64,000 bases of DNA, taken from Marinobacter sp. es.042. Lineage in GTDB: Bacteria; Pseudomonadota; Gammaproteobacteria; Pseudomonadales; Oleiphilaceae. The stretch is taken from NCBI RefSeq assembly GCF_900188315.1, contig NZ_LT897781.1:2356001-2420000 (forward strand). Direction: 5' to 3'. Numbering within the stretch: the stretch's first letter is position 1; each line of letters opens with the position of its first letter. Shown here piece after piece: positions 7,988 through 22,597 of the stretch. A model generated the notes under the pieces. It did not search any database. It was not told the DNA's origin and saw only the letters and a program-made list of their open reading frames with translations. The position numbers were made by a program, and so were the translations under genes.

Positions 7988-9568
7988 TTAATGCTCGCGG
8001 GTCTTGTGGAACTGGATGTCCGGATACCGCTCCTGGGCCAGGTTCAGGTTGACCATGGTCGGAGCAATGTAGGCCAGCCTGTCACTCCCATCAAGGGCCA
8101 GGTTGTCGTTGTTCTTGCGCTGGAACTCGTCAAGCTTGCGCTCATCGCTGCAGGTGACCCATCGCGCAGTAGCCACGTTAATTGGCTCGTAGATGGCCTC
8201 CACCTTGTATTCGCTTTTCAGGCGACTGACCACCACATCGAACTGCAGCACACCGACCGCCCCGACGATGAGATCGTTATTCCGCAGCGGCCTGAACACT
8301 TGGACGGCGCCCTCTTCGGACAGCTGTATCAGCCCTTTCTGGAGCTGCTTGGCCTTGAGAGGATCCTTCAGGCGAATCCGGCGGAACAATTCGGGCGCAA
8401 AGTTGGGGATGCCGGTGAACTTCATGTCGTCGCCGGCGGTAAAGGTATCACCCAACTGAATGGTGCCATGGTTGTGCAGGCCGATAATATCGCCGGCAAA
8501 CGCCTGCTCGGCGTGTTCGCGGTCGCCGGCCATGAACGTCAGCGCGTCGGAAAACCGGACTTCCTTGCCAATACGGACATGGCGGGCCTTCATACCCTGG
8601 TTGTAACTGCCAGAGACAATGCGGAGGAAGGCAACACGGTCACGATGCTGTGGATCCATATTTGCCTGAATCTTGAATACGAAGCCCGAGAACCCGTCCT
8701 CGGCCGGCTGGACCAGTCTCTGGTCGGTTTCCCGCGGTTGCGGCGCCGGGGCCCACTCCACCAGACCATCGAGCATGTGGTCCACGCCGAAGTTACCCAG
8801 TGCGGTACCAAAGAAGACTGGCGTCAGTTCACCGGCAAGAAAAGCTTCTTGATCAAACTCGTGGGACGCGCCTTTGACCAGCTCAATTTCATCACGCAGA
8901 TCGCCGGCGTAAGCGCCAATCGCCTGATCAAGCTCGGGATTGTCCAGCCCCGAGATAACGCGCTTGTCCTGAATCATATGGCCCTGGCCGGACTGATACA
9001 GAATAACCTCGTCTCGAAGCAGGTGATAAACCCCTTTGAAGCTCTTGCCCATACCGATGGGCCAGGTGATCGGTGCACAGGCAATTTTCAGAACTTCCTC
9101 AACCTCGTCCATCAGCTCCACCGGATCCCGGGTGTCCCGATCCAGCTTGTTCATGAAGGTGATAATCGGCGTATCCCGCAGCCGGGTAACCTCCATCAGC
9201 TTGATGGTCCGTTCCTCGACACCCTTGGCGCTGTCAATAACCATCAGACATGAGTCCACCGCCGTGAGCGTGCGGTAGGTGTCTTCCGAGAAGTCTTCGT
9301 GGCCCGGCGTATCCAGCAGGTTCACCAGCTTGCCACCGTAAGGAAACTGCATGACGGAGGTGGTTACCGAAATACCCCGCTCTTTCTCCATTTCCATCCA
9401 GTCGGACTTGGCATGCTGGCCAGACTTCTTTCCCTTGACCGTACCGGCTTTCTGGATTGCCTGTCCGAACAAAAGCACCTTCTCGGTAATCGTGGTCTTA
9501 CCGGCATCCGGGTGCGAGATAATGGCGAAGGTGCGGCGCTTGGCCACTTCCTGGGAAAGGTTAGACAT
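7988..9568 (-). CDS. prfC: Peptide chain release factor 3
   Basis: A 526-residue GTPase that recycles RF1 and RF2 after peptide release. The start is set at [21 protein letters not shown], which matches the family; 15 further in-frame codons upstream are not conserved. GTPase motifs are clear: G1 SHPDAGKTT near residue 20, G3 DTPGHEDF near residue 90, and G4 NKLDRDTRD near residue 145. Domain II and the RF3-specific C-terminal domain follow. It lies between rimI and a tatD-family gene on the same strand. Confidence 0.97.
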   Translation of the reverse strand: MSNLSQEVAKRRTFAIISHPDAGKTTITEKVLLFGQAIQKAGTVKGKKSGQHAKSDWMEMEKERGISVTTSVMQFPYGGKLVNLLDTPGHEDFSEDTYRTLTAVDSCLMVIDSAKGVEERTIKLMEVTRLRDTPIITFMNKLDRDTRDPVELMDEVEEVLKIACAPITWPIGMGKSFKGVYHLLRDEVILYQSGQGHMIQDKRVISGLDNPELDQAIGAYAGDLRDEIELVKGASHEFDQEAFLAGELTPVFFGTALGNFGVDHMLDGLVEWAPAPQPRETDQRLVQPAEDGFSGFVFKIQANMDPQHRDRVAFLRIVSGSYNQGMKARHVRIGKEVRFSDALTFMAGDREHAEQAFAGDIIGLHNHGTIQLGDTFTAGDDMKFTGIPNFAPELFRRIRLKDPLKAKQLQKGLIQLSEEGAVQVFRPLRNNDLIVGAVGVLQFDVVVSRLKSEYKVEAIYEPINVATARWVTCSDERKLDEFQRKNNDNLALDGSDRLAYIAPTMVNLNLAQERYPDIQFHKTREH

Positions 9569-9656
9569 AATCGAAAAGCAACCTGAATCTGATGTTCTGG
9601 AAAAGGCGGCCATTATAGGCCCTAAGCCGCTGTGACGCTAACTCGCACTGAAGCGG

Positions 9657-10142
9657 TCAATGGCCGAGATCACGCATCAGAACCCGGGCATCCTCCCGGC
9701 CGTTGGCAGCCGGATAATACCCGGGGCGCTGGCCGATCTCGTGAAAGCCTTCATTCTGGTACAACGCTATAGCGGCATGGTTGCTGACCCTGACTTCGAG
9801 CAACAGCTGGGACATGCCTTCGTGAGCTGCGGTTGCCAGAGCATGCTTCAGAAGATAGCGACCGACACCCTCACCGCGGGCTCCCGGGTGGACGCAGATA
9901 TTCAGCAGATGCGCTTCATCAACCATGTAGGCCACGATAGCGTACGCCGTGAGTTTGCCCCCATGGCAGGCACCCCAGAGCCGGTAGTTGTCCTTGAAAC
10001 AATCCAGAAACACCGATTCGCTCCAGGGGTGCGAATAACCCTGGCGCTCTATATCGAGCACATCCGGGACATCCTCGGGCACCAGGGGGCGCACAATAAG
10101 GTCGGCATCAAGAACTTTTTGGTAGGTTTCCGGATAAGGCAT
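9657..10142 (-). CDS. rimI: Ribosomal protein alanine N-acetyltransferase RimI
   Basis: A 161-residue GNAT-fold enzyme that acetylates the N-terminal alanine of ribosomal protein bS18. The acetyl-CoA-binding motif A is visible as VHPGARGEGVGRYLL (residues about 93-107), followed by LLLEVRVSNHAAIALYQNEGF, the typical RimI C-terminal half. The ATG at 10142 shares its A with the stop of the preceding gene (TAATG), so translation is coupled. An alternative in-frame start 11 codons upstream lies inside that gene. The pairing with a psi-subunit-like gene recalls holD-rimI of E. coli. Confidence 0.93.
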   Translation of the reverse strand: MPYPETYQKVLDADLIVRPLVPEDVPDVLDIERQGYSHPWSESVFLDCFKDNYRLWGACHGGKLTAYAIVAYMVDEAHLLNICVHPGARGEGVGRYLLKHALATAAHEGMSQLLLEVRVSNHAAIALYQNEGFHEIGQRPGYYPAANGREDARVLMRDLGH

Positions 10143-10954
10143 TAACGGGCGACCATAGGCCGTATCTGTTGCCACAGGGAGCGCTTCAATGTCGGGTTGC
10201 CGGCAATCTCAGCAAGGGTGTGCGGAAACCGGACCGCTGCGTCGTGTCCAAGGGCTTCGCTCAGCCAGCTCTTTTCTGCATCCGCTCCACCCTGCAAGAC
10301 GACAACCTGCTGACGTTCCAGGCCCGACAGAACACTGCGCATCACCTCAACAAAGTCATGGCCGGAGTTCCCGGGCACCAACAGATTGTTGAAGATAGGC
10401 CAGGAGACTTGTCCGAGCACTTGAGGCTGCCCCTCACCAAGGCTCTTGAGAATGTTCAGTGCGAGGGTTTCCTGCAGTCGACTGCTGGCATCCGTAGACA
10501 TGCCTCCAATGAGCACTGCTCCGGCTCCCGCCCAGATCATGACGTTAACGCTTTCAGAGGGGATCCCGGCAGGCTGCTCTGACATCTCCTCTGGCGCTGC
10601 GGGCTCCGGAGAGTTCGCAGCGTCGTCCGACACGGCAGGCGATTGGGGGGGCTGTCGAGAGGCGTTGCCTGGCCCGACAGCCTCACCTTCCATCAAGGCC
10701 TGAAGATCCGCTATTCGGGCCACGCCTTCGGTTCTATCTGGCCCCGTCGGTTTACGCGGCGAAGGTCGACCGGCATCTCTTACCGGACTGGGTATGGTTT
10801 CAGAAGTTCCAGGGACTGGCTCCGGAACCTGACTCTCCTCGGGAAACTCAAAATCCGGGCTTGGCGCCGCGCCGGGCAACGGTTGCCGGGCATACCACAT
10901 GCGTATCCCCGCTGCTCCCAGATAGAACTGACGCTCTGCTTCCGATCCAATCAT
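10142..10954 (-). CDS. Probable DNA polymerase III psi subunit-like protein (HolD analogue)
   Basis: A 270-residue protein with a short conserved-looking N-terminus (residues 1-27, including GIRMWYARQPLPGA), then about 100 residues rich in Pro, Ser, Glu and Ala that are probably disordered. A folded C-terminal part from about residue 135 contains VMIWAGAGAVLIGG, QVLGQVSWPIFNNLLVPGNSGHDF and VVVLQGGADAEKSW. I do not recognise it by sequence alone. The call rests on position: it overlaps rimI exactly where holD sits in E. coli, and the Pseudomonas psi subunit was described as a divergent protein encoded at the equivalent locus. Binding to the clamp loader is inference. Confidence 0.55.
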   Translation of the reverse strand: MIGSEAERQFYLGAAGIRMWYARQPLPGAAPSPDFEFPEESQVPEPVPGTSETIPSPVRDAGRPSPRKPTGPDRTEGVARIADLQALMEGEAVGPGNASRQPPQSPAVSDDAANSPEPAAPEEMSEQPAGIPSESVNVMIWAGAGAVLIGGMSTDASSRLQETLALNILKSLGEGQPQVLGQVSWPIFNNLLVPGNSGHDFVEVMRSVLSGLERQQVVVLQGGADAEKSWLSEALGHDAAVRFPHTLAEIAGNPTLKRSLWQQIRPMVAR

Positions 10955-10990
10955 TACCTTCGCCTGTCGCGACTCACCGAATAACCATTC

Positions 10991-12541
10991 TCACACATCC
11001 GCGACCTGGGGATGCTGTCGAATTCCGCCCTTGCTGATCAGGTTCAGGGCCTCTATGTAAGCCTTGGCGGACGCGATGATGATATCAGTATCAGCACCCA
11101 CGCCGTTAACGATGCGGCCACCGCGCTCCAGGCGTACAGTCACCTCGCCCTGGGCATCGGTGCCGCTGGTAATGTTGTTTACGGAATACAGCTGGAGATT
11201 GCAGCCCGAATCCACCAGAGATTCGATTGCTTTGAACGTGGCATCGACCGGCCCGCTGCCCTCAGCTTCAACCTTGTGCTCTTTGCCGTCTACGCTCAGC
11301 GTGAGGTTGGCTTTGGGCACGACTCCAGTCTCGGAGCAGACCTGCATACAGACCAGGCCATAACGGCCGTCTTCCTCTTTCTGCCGGGTATCGCTGGCGA
11401 TCGCCTGAAGATCCTCATCGAAAATCTCATGTTTCAGATCTGCCAGCGCCTTGAACCGTGTAAAGGCCTCATTCAGCTCGGTCTCGGTCTCGAACTGAAT
11501 TCCGAGCTCCAGCAAACGGGTACGGAAGGCGTTCCGTCCGGAGTGTTTGCCCAGGACGAGGCTGTTGGTATGCCAACCAACGTCCTGCGCCCGCATGATC
11601 TCATAGGTCTCCCGGTGCTTCAGAACCCCATCCTGGTGTATCCCGGATTCATGAGCAAAGGCATTGGCGCCGACGATAGCCTTGTTGGGTTGTACCGGAA
11701 ACCCGGTGATTGTAGAAACGAGACGAGACGCGGGCACGATGTGCTGGGCATCAATGCGGGTATCGATATGGAACAGATCCTGGCGGGTACGAACCGCCAT
11801 GACAATTTCCTCGAGCGCCGCGTTACCGGCCCTCTCACCCAACCCATTGATGGTGCACTCTACCTGTCGAGCCCCCTGGGAAACCGCCGCCAGGGAGTTC
11901 GACACAGCCAGTCCCAGGTCGTTGTGGCAATGCACCGAAAAAATGGCCTTGTCCGCGTTTGGAATCCGGTTCAACAACTGACGGATGGTTTCACCGAACT
12001 GTTCCGGAATGGCGTAACCGACCGTATCCGGGATATTGATCGTGCTGGCACCGGCATTGATGGCGGCTTCGATGATCCGGCAGAGGAAGTCCAGTTCGGA
12101 ACGTCCGGCGTCCTCACAGGAGAATTCGACGTCGTCGACATGACTCCGCGCGCGTTTCACTGAGCGAACCGCCTGCTCAATCACTTCATCCGGCTGCATC
12201 TGCAGCTTGTGCTTCATGTGAATGGGCGACGTGGCTATAAACGTATGAATACGCCCGCGCTTTGCCGGCCGGATGGCTTCTGCCGCGCGATCGATATCCT
12301 TGTCGAGCGCCCGGGCTAGACTGCAGATCGTTGAGTCCTTGATGGACTCGGCGATCGCTTTCACCGCCTCGAAATCGCCCTGGCTGGCAATCGCGAATCC
12401 TGCCTCAATAACATCCACCCGGAGCTTTTCCAGCGCTTTCGCAATGCGGAGCTTCTCGGCTTTGTTCATGGTGGCACCGGGACTTTGCTCGCCATCACGG
12501 AGCGTTGTATCGAAGATGACCAGGTGATCAGTGGCAGGCAT
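10991..12541 (-). CDS. leuA: 2-isopropylmalate synthase
   Basis: First committed enzyme of leucine biosynthesis, condensing acetyl-CoA with 2-oxoisovalerate. The 516-residue length fits the LeuA type with a C-terminal regulatory domain. Catalytic-barrel motifs are [11 protein letters not shown] (residues 12-22) and the metal-site [13 protein letters not shown] near residue 205, followed by the [11 protein letters not shown] signature near residue 305. The C-terminal third is the leucine-binding allosteric domain. GGAG lies seven bases before the ATG, and a TATACT hexamer at 12581-12586 could be the -10 of its own promoter. It lies downstream of the rRNA operon terminator, away from other leu genes. 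Confidence 0.96.
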   Translation of the reverse strand: MPATDHLVIFDTTLRDGEQSPGATMNKAEKLRIAKALEKLRVDVIEAGFAIASQGDFEAVKAIAESIKDSTICSLARALDKDIDRAAEAIRPAKRGRIHTFIATSPIHMKHKLQMQPDEVIEQAVRSVKRARSHVDDVEFSCEDAGRSELDFLCRIIEAAINAGASTINIPDTVGYAIPEQFGETIRQLLNRIPNADKAIFSVHCHNDLGLAVSNSLAAVSQGARQVECTINGLGERAGNAALEEIVMAVRTRQDLFHIDTRIDAQHIVPASRLVSTITGFPVQPNKAIVGANAFAHESGIHQDGVLKHRETYEIMRAQDVGWHTNSLVLGKHSGRNAFRTRLLELGIQFETETELNEAFTRFKALADLKHEIFDEDLQAIASDTRQKEEDGRYGLVCMQVCSETGVVPKANLTLSVDGKEHKVEAEGSGPVDATFKAIESLVDSGCNLQLYSVNNITSGTDAQGEVTVRLERGGRIVNGVGADTDIIIASAKAYIEALNLISKGGIRQHPQVADV

Positions 12542-12628
12542 TGGCAGGCTCCATTCTGAGATGTCGTTCGTTATGGGGAGAGTATATCACCGGCCTGCCG
12601 TGAGTGAGGCCGTGAATTTCAGGCAATA

Positions 12629-12660
12629 AAAAACCCCAGCATCGAGGATGCTGGGGTTTT
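12629..12660 (-). terminator. Rho-independent terminator of the rRNA operon
   Basis: AAAACCCCAGCAT, a short centre, then ATGCTGGGGTTTT: a 13-bp stem with flanking A and T runs, 12 bases beyond the 5S gene and before the leuA promoter region. Confidence 0.93.
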
Positions 12661-12671
12661 CGGTATTAGGA

Positions 12672-12787
12672 GCCTGACGATGACCTACTCTCACATGGGC
12701 AACGCCACACTACCATCGGCGCTGGTCTGTTTCACTTCTGAGTTCGGGATGGGATCAGGTGGTTCCAGACCGCTATGGTCGTCAGGC
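12672..12787 (-). rRNA. rrf: 5S ribosomal RNA
   Basis: A 116-base gene whose 5' end GCCTGACGACC pairs with its 3' end, as expected for helix I. Inside are the conserved stretches GATCCCATCCCGAACTC and GAGAGTAGG. It is the last gene of the operon, about 100 bases after 23S. Confidence 0.97.
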
Positions 12788-12869
12788 AAAACGGTTGATC
12801 ACTGGGGGACGAGAAGGAACTGAGTGATGTTGATTTCGTTTGAGCGGTTAGGCTCTGCGTTATCCGCAA

Positions 12870-12887
12870 TTGTCTTGGGTGTTATAT

Positions 12888-12895
<8 letters not shown>
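12870..12895 (-). other. 3' half of the 23S precursor processing stem
   Basis: The complement of this stretch matches 15770-15794 over 25 bp with a single bulged base. The two flanks of pre-23S RNA therefore form a long helix, the typical RNase III substrate. Confidence 0.85.
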
Positions 12896-15769
<2,874 letters not shown>

Positions 15770-15777
<8 letters not shown>

Positions 15778-15794
15778 ATATAACCCCAAGACAA
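15770..15794 (-). other. 5' half of the 23S precursor processing stem
   Basis: Partner of 12870-12895: it reads TTGTCTTGGGG then TTATATAGTCAAGC on the minus strand. It marks the 5' boundary of 23S. Confidence 0.85.
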
Positions 15795-15978
15795 CTGATC
15801 ACGAATTAACACCCATCACCAGGCAAGCCTGATTCAGAGGTTTCTTCGAGACAGCCACTTGAAGTAATAGAACAACCACTTCAACGACAACACCGGATAA
15901 CGCTTGAAATCGTTATCACTCTGATCAATGAATTCCGGAGATAATGGAATCCATCAATCGTGTTCTATCTCGTCCAAT

Positions 15979-15991
15979 TTGTTAAAGAGCA
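15979..15991 (-). promoter_or_regulatory. boxA antitermination site before 23S
   Basis: The minus strand reads TGCTCTTTAACAA, identical to the E. coli rrn boxA consensus. It lies about 200 bases before 23S in the tRNA-23S spacer. boxA in RNA is bound by NusB/NusE; nusB is itself present at 62500-62976. Confidence 0.88.
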
Positions 15992-16124
15992 AATCTGACC
16001 CAGTGATCAGAAAGAAGATCTTCAGCGACAACTCTTAATCGAGTCACACAACTGAAAAGCTTGTTTCTGTACACTGCTAACCGAAGTTAGTCAGTTATAA
16101 ACGCATCGATCGTTCAGGCTTTTT

Positions 16125-16200
16125 TGGTGGAGCTGAGCGGGATCGAACCGCTGACCTCCTGCGTGCAAGGCAGGCGCTCTCCCAACTGAGCTACAGCCCC
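16125..16200 (-). tRNA. tRNA-Ala (anticodon TGC)
   Basis: A 76-base gene beginning GGGGCTGTAGCTCAG and ending with an encoded CCA. The acceptor stem pairs GGGGCT with AGCTCC (with a G-U pair), the T arm carries GGTTCGATCC, and the anticodon TGC is at 16165-16167. It lies in the 16S-23S spacer, the standard position. Confidence 0.97.
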
Positions 16201-16294
16201 AATTAAGCTGCCAGGAATTATTCAGATCTAGGCGTCGAAGTGCGCCGCATAGCCTGCTATGCAAGTGCTTCGACAACGACGAGCTGGATAATTC

Positions 16295-16371
<77 letters not shown>

Positions 16372-16417
16372 AAAAACACGGGCCTGCAACGACCCATCTG
16401 CTCTCTTTATTCAGCTA

Positions 16418-16435
16418 ACCAAGTAATTCGTGTGG
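16418..16435 (-). other. 3' half of the 16S precursor processing stem
   Basis: On the minus strand CCACACGAATTACTTGGT, an 18-base perfect complement to the leader segment at 18108-18125. The pair brackets the whole 16S gene and is the expected RNase III cleavage stem. Confidence 0.9.
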
Positions 16436-16462
16436 ACTCTGACCGAAGCATTCGGCTTCGTT

Positions 16463-18002
<1,540 letters not shown>

Positions 18003-18107
18003 AAATCATACAAGAATCCGAAGATTCTCTATTCTTGCTCAAGACAAAACTCAATTTCGACGAGTCACTGTCCTGATATTTCGTATCCGAAATACCTCGG
18101 CCAGCGC

Positions 18108-18125
18108 CCACACGAATTACTTGGT
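18108..18125 (-). other. 5' half of the 16S precursor processing stem
   Basis: On the minus strand ACCAAGTAATTCGTGTGG, perfectly complementary over 18 bases to 16418-16435 beyond the 16S 3' end. Confidence 0.9.
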
Positions 18126-18129
18126 CAAC

Positions 18130-18142
18130 TTTTTAAAGAGCG
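18130..18142 (-). promoter_or_regulatory. boxA-like antitermination site in the rRNA leader
   Basis: The minus strand reads CGCTCTTTAAAAA, close to the boxA consensus TGCTCTTTAACAA. It sits between the proximal promoter and 16S, where the leader boxA is expected. Confidence 0.75.
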
Positions 18143-18171
18143 TTTGAGCTGTTGCTCAATCAAGGCCGCGT

Positions 18172-18199
18172 ATTCTACATCGTTACGCCGCCTTGTCAA
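18172..18199 (-). promoter_or_regulatory. rRNA promoter P2 (proximal)
   Basis: A perfect -35 TTGACA (18194-18199), 16-base spacer, and -10 TAGAAT (18172-18177), followed by a GC-rich discriminator CGCGGCC, typical of stringently controlled rRNA promoters. It lies about 170 bases before 16S. Confidence 0.85.
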
Positions 18200-18304
18200 C
18201 CGTTAATCTGAAGAATTTTAAAACTCATTTTCTTCAGTACTTTCAAACGGTTACTTCTGCCTGGAAAACCGCTGTAAGCGGCTTGTCCCTCAGAAGTGGT
18301 GCGC

Positions 18305-18332
18305 ATTCTACAGGCGTCAGGAAAACTGTCAA
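18305..18332 (-). promoter_or_regulatory. rRNA promoter P1 (distal)
   Basis: Same architecture as P2: -35 TTGACA (18327-18332), 16-base spacer, -10 TAGAAT (18305-18310), discriminator GCGCACC, 133 bases upstream of P2. AT-rich sequence just upstream could serve as an UP element. Nothing else was recognised between this promoter and msrQ. Confidence 0.83.
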
Positions 18333-18421
18333 CGAGGTTTTTGAATTAATTTATAGCGGTATCGGTTTCCACGTATCCGACTGATCAGTCAGTGATCACA
18401 TCGTATTCTTTTTACTCAAAA

Positions 18422-19045
18422 TCAGCCTCTGACAAACGGAATCAGCGCTCGACTCCCGCTCCATTTCCAACGAAGCGCCAGCAGAACAGCGATTATCAGG
18501 CCGTACACCACCATTTCTCCGACGTCACTGCGGGACTGCCAGATAAAATGAACCCATGCCGCTATCGCAATCGGGTACACCAGCTTATGCAAGCCTTTCC
18601 ATTGCCGGCCCATCCATCTCATCATCCCCTTTGTTGAGGTTAACGCCAGTGGCACAAGCATAAGGAAAGACACCGCCCCCGCCAGGATATATGGCCGCTT
18701 GGTGAACGTGGCCCATAGATCGCTCCAGCCAAGAATGAACTGAAGAAACGCCAATACATGCAACACCGCATAAAAGAACGCAAACAGGCCAAGCATCCGG
18801 CGGACTCGAATCCACGCTCCCCACCCTGTCCAACGCTTGAGCGGTGTCATGCATAAGGTAGCAATCAATAACTGAAATGCCGCGATGCCCAGCGACTCTG
18901 TTACTTCTTGCCCGGGATCCGGGCCCAGGGACTGGCTGGCAATGCTGGCAATCAGCACCAACAGGGGAACGCTGGCGAGCAGCGCTACCAGCAGGCGAAA
19001 CGCCAGCACAAACCCCGGTTGCTTCAGCACACGCTTCTCATTCAT
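18422..19045 (-). CDS. msrQ: MsrQ, heme-binding membrane subunit of MsrPQ
   Basis: A 207-residue integral membrane protein with about six hydrophobic segments, of the YedZ/ferric reductase-like family. It binds heme b and passes electrons from the quinone pool to periplasmic MsrP. Conserved His candidates lie in FFYAVLHVLAFLQF (near residue 96) and GLHKLVYPIAIAAWVHF (near residues 152-165). Its ATG overlaps the msrP stop (TAATG), showing translational coupling. The pair repairs oxidised methionines in envelope proteins. Confidence 0.94.
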   Translation of the reverse strand: MNEKRVLKQPGFVLAFRLLVALLASVPLLVLIASIASQSLGPDPGQEVTESLGIAAFQLLIATLCMTPLKRWTGWGAWIRVRRMLGLFAFFYAVLHVLAFLQFILGWSDLWATFTKRPYILAGAVSFLMLVPLALTSTKGMMRWMGRQWKGLHKLVYPIAIAAWVHFIWQSRSDVGEMVVYGLIIAVLLALRWKWSGSRALIPFVRG

Positions 19046-20019
19046 TAATAGAACTTGCTCAAATCCATGCCCTTATACAGATCGGCAACCTGTTCTCCAT
19101 AGCCATTGAACTTGACGGTTTCCATGTAGTTGGGAGAGAGCAAGCCAGAGGGCAGCCTGCGCTCCTGCTTCTGGCTCCACCTCGGATGGTCAACTTCAGG
19201 GTTCACGTTGGCATAGAAGCCATACTCCTGAGGCGCAAGCATTTCCCAGGTAGTCTTGGGGCGCTCCTCCTGAAAGCGGATCTTGACGATCGACTTGATG
19301 CTCTTGAATCCGTACTTCCAAGGCACGACCAGCCGGATAGGCGCGCCATTCTGATTTGGCATGGTCTTGCCGTAGAGCCCAACAGCCAGGAAGCTTAACT
19401 CGTTCATTGCCTCGTCCATGCGAAGACCTTCCTGATAAGGCCAGTCGATGGTGCTGAACAGCGAGCGCTGACCTCGCATCTGCTCCGGATCATAGAGGGT
19501 CTCGAAATAGACGTACTTCGCCCTGGAAGTCGGTTCGAGCCGCTTGAGAATATCGGCCAAGGGGATCCCGATCCAGGGAATCACCATCGACCAGGCCTCA
19601 ACACAACGAAGCCGATACACCCGTTCCTGATACTCGTGAGGTTTCAGCAGATCTTCCAACGCATACTTACCGGGCCGATCACATTCGCCTTCAACAACCA
19701 CGGACCAGGGATCAACGGTCATCTCATCGGCGTACTTCGCCGGATCCCCTTTTCCAGTACCGAACTCGTAAAAGTTGTTGTAGCGGGTTACGTCCTCAAA
19801 AGGGGTTTTTTCCTCGTCGGTGGAAAAGCCGGGCATCGGAACAAAATCCAGCGCTTCTCCCGGGACAGGCAGCTTCGCTGCCGACAACAGACCGGGCACT
19901 GAAAGGCCTGCCGCCACAGCCAGGGTGCCGGACATAAATTGACGGCGGTTCAGATAAACAGACTCGGGCGTAACTTCAGCATGGGGCAAAGCCCAGGAAG
20001 GGCGTTTCTTGATGAACAT
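19045..20019 (-). CDS. msrP: MsrP, periplasmic methionine sulfoxide reductase catalytic subunit
   Basis: A 324-residue molybdopterin enzyme (YedY) that reduces protein methionine sulfoxide in the periplasm. The twin-arginine signal NRRQFMSG is at residues 24-31 with a hydrophobic stretch after it, so it is exported folded with its cofactor. The molybdenum-coordinating Cys is C139 in [11 protein letters not shown]. The C-terminal [14 protein letters not shown] segment is typical. It is first in the msrPQ pair and lies 95 bases downstream of pssA on the same strand. Confidence 0.96.
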   Translation of the reverse strand: MFIKKRPSWALPHAEVTPESVYLNRRQFMSGTLAVAAGLSVPGLLSAAKLPVPGEALDFVPMPGFSTDEEKTPFEDVTRYNNFYEFGTGKGDPAKYADEMTVDPWSVVVEGECDRPGKYALEDLLKPHEYQERVYRLRCVEAWSMVIPWIGIPLADILKRLEPTSRAKYVYFETLYDPEQMRGQRSLFSTIDWPYQEGLRMDEAMNELSFLAVGLYGKTMPNQNGAPIRLVVPWKYGFKSIKSIVKIRFQEERPKTTWEMLAPQEYGFYANVNPEVDHPRWSQKQERRLPSGLLSPNYMETVKFNGYGEQVADLYKGMDLSKFY

Positions 20020-20114
20020 GGAAAGTCTCCGTCAGGGCATCAGCCAGCAAAGGCGTTGACCGGAGACTGTGTTGAAAATTCCCGGACCTCACTGAGGAGG
20101 CCCGGAGGGGGTGC

Positions 20115-20939
20115 TCAGTCAGCGGCGCCTGGAGCTTTCCGTGGCTTGCCACGGAAAAGCGCACGAACAGGGCCGGACAACGCGTATATCAGAAATCCAG
20201 TAAACAATACGGTCGCAGGATCCAGCGCGATCACAACAAAAACCAGCACCACGAGCAGAATGGCGGCAAACGGTACACGGCCACGCAGGTCCAGATCCTT
20301 GAAACTGCGGTACAGAATATTGCTCACCATCAAAACACCGGCGCCTCCGACCACAAACATGGTCAACAAGGTGAGCCAGGTAGACGGCTCGAAAAGATGG
20401 AAACACCAGACCAGGCCCGCGACACAAGCAGCCGCAGCCGGACTCGGCAAGCCGACAAAGAACTTCTTATCGACCGAGCCAATCTGGGTATTGAACCGTG
20501 CCAGGCGCAAGGCGGCGCCAGCCACGTAGATAAAGGTGATGGCCCAACCAACCTTGTCGAAGGCGTTCAGTGACCAGAAAAAGGCTACCAGGCCGGGGGC
20601 GACACCGAAGGCCACCATGTCGGCCAGACTGTCGTACTCTTCACCGAATTTACTCTGGGTATTGGTCATCCGGGCGACACGGCCGTCGAGACCGTCCAGA
20701 ATCATCGACACAAAAATAGCGATGGCGGCATTGTCAAAGACGCCGTTGGCGGCAGAAACAATGGCGTAGAAACCTGAGAACAGCGAAGCGGTTGTGAGCG
20801 CATTGGGAAGCAGGTATATGCCCTTGCGGCGCACGGGCGCACCTCCTACCAGCTCTTCTTCAACTACTTCCCCGGCCTCGACTTCATAGTCCGGGTCTTG
20901 CTTGCCGTCGGCGGATTTTCTTTCTTCAGTCATTCCCAT
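20115..20939 (-). CDS. pssA: CDP-diacylglycerol-serine O-phosphatidyltransferase
   Basis: A 274-residue membrane enzyme of the CDP-alcohol phosphotransferase family making phosphatidylserine, the precursor of phosphatidylethanolamine. The signature DG-x2-AR-x8-G-x3-D-x3-D is present: DGLDGRVARM (near residues 83-92), then FGEEYDSLADM (near residues 98-108). The first 38 residues are acidic and cytosolic, followed by several transmembrane helices. This is the integral-membrane type, unlike the E. coli PLD-like Pss. It follows ilvC after a terminator. Confidence 0.94.
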   Translation of the reverse strand: MGMTEERKSADGKQDPDYEVEAGEVVEEELVGGAPVRRKGIYLLPNALTTASLFSGFYAIVSAANGVFDNAAIAIFVSMILDGLDGRVARMTNTQSKFGEEYDSLADMVAFGVAPGLVAFFWSLNAFDKVGWAITFIYVAGAALRLARFNTQIGSVDKKFFVGLPSPAAAACVAGLVWCFHLFEPSTWLTLLTMFVVGGAGVLMVSNILYRSFKDLDLRGRVPFAAILLVVLVFVVIALDPATVLFTGFLIYALSGPVRALFRGKPRKAPGAAD

Positions 20940-20971
20940 TACTCCGGAAAGCGTTTGGGCGGAGTATATAC

Positions 20972-21002
20972 GAAAAACGCGGCCACCCGGGCCGCGTTTT
21001 TC
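20972..21002 (-). terminator. Rho-independent terminator after ilvC
   Basis: A 13-bp perfect inverted repeat GAAAAACGCGGCC / GGCCGCGTTTTTC around a five-base loop. On the minus strand it ends in a T run. It lies 20 bases past the ilvC stop. Confidence 0.9.
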
Positions 21003-21022
21003 AAAACCAAGCGGAATTCCGC

Positions 21023-22051
<1,029 letters not shown>

Positions 22052-22103
22052 TTATTTGTGATGGCCCCGAAGAGCCATATTGTTCAAACCCTGTTTGAAA
22101 TCG

Positions 22104-22595
22104 TTAAAGGCTGAGCACCTTCTCGCCCCGGGCGATACCGGATACACCGCTACGCACCACTTCCAATACGCCCGACGTGCCAACAGCCTGAATAAAGCCG
22201 TCCAGCTTTTCGCTGTCACCTGCCAACTGAACCGTGTAAACGGAACTGGTCACATCCACGATCTGACCTCGGAAAATGTCCACCGTACGCTTGATCTCGG
22301 CACGCTGGGAACCCGTGGCTTTCAGTTTGACCAGCATCAGTTCGCGTTCGATATGGGCGCCTTCGGTGAGATCCACCAGCTTGACGACTTCAATCAGCTT
22401 GTTCAGTTGTTTGGTGATCTGTTCGATCACCTTGTCAGAACCCGTGGTGGTCACCGTCAGACGGGACAACGTCTCGTCCTCGGTTGGCGCCACGGTGAGT
22501 GTTTCGATGTTGTAATTGCGCTGGGAAAACAGACCCACCACCCGCGACAGGGCGCCAGGTTCGTTTTCAAGCAAAACAGAAATGATTCGACGCAT
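22104..22595 (-). CDS. ilvN: Acetolactate synthase small (regulatory) subunit
   Basis: A 163-residue regulatory subunit with an N-terminal ACT domain (MRRIISVLLENEPGALSRVVGLFS), which binds valine for feedback inhibition, and a C-terminal domain that activates the catalytic subunit. The start is at MRRIIS, two bases after the ilvB stop. A longer in-frame start overlaps ilvB and is not supported by family length. It resembles the IlvH type more than the short IlvN type. Confidence 0.95.
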   Translation of the reverse strand: MRRIISVLLENEPGALSRVVGLFSQRNYNIETLTVAPTEDETLSRLTVTTTGSDKVIEQITKQLNKLIEVVKLVDLTEGAHIERELMLVKLKATGSQRAEIKRTVDIFRGQIVDVTSSVYTVQLAGDSEKLDGFIQAVGTSGVLEVVRSGVSGIARGEKVLSL

Positions 22596-22597
22596 GA

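Noticed and set aside
7250..9253. 667-residue open frame on the plus strand opposite tatD and prfC
   Set aside because: It lies antisense to two well-recognised genes, spans both, and its translation has no family features. High-GC genes often leave the complementary frame open.
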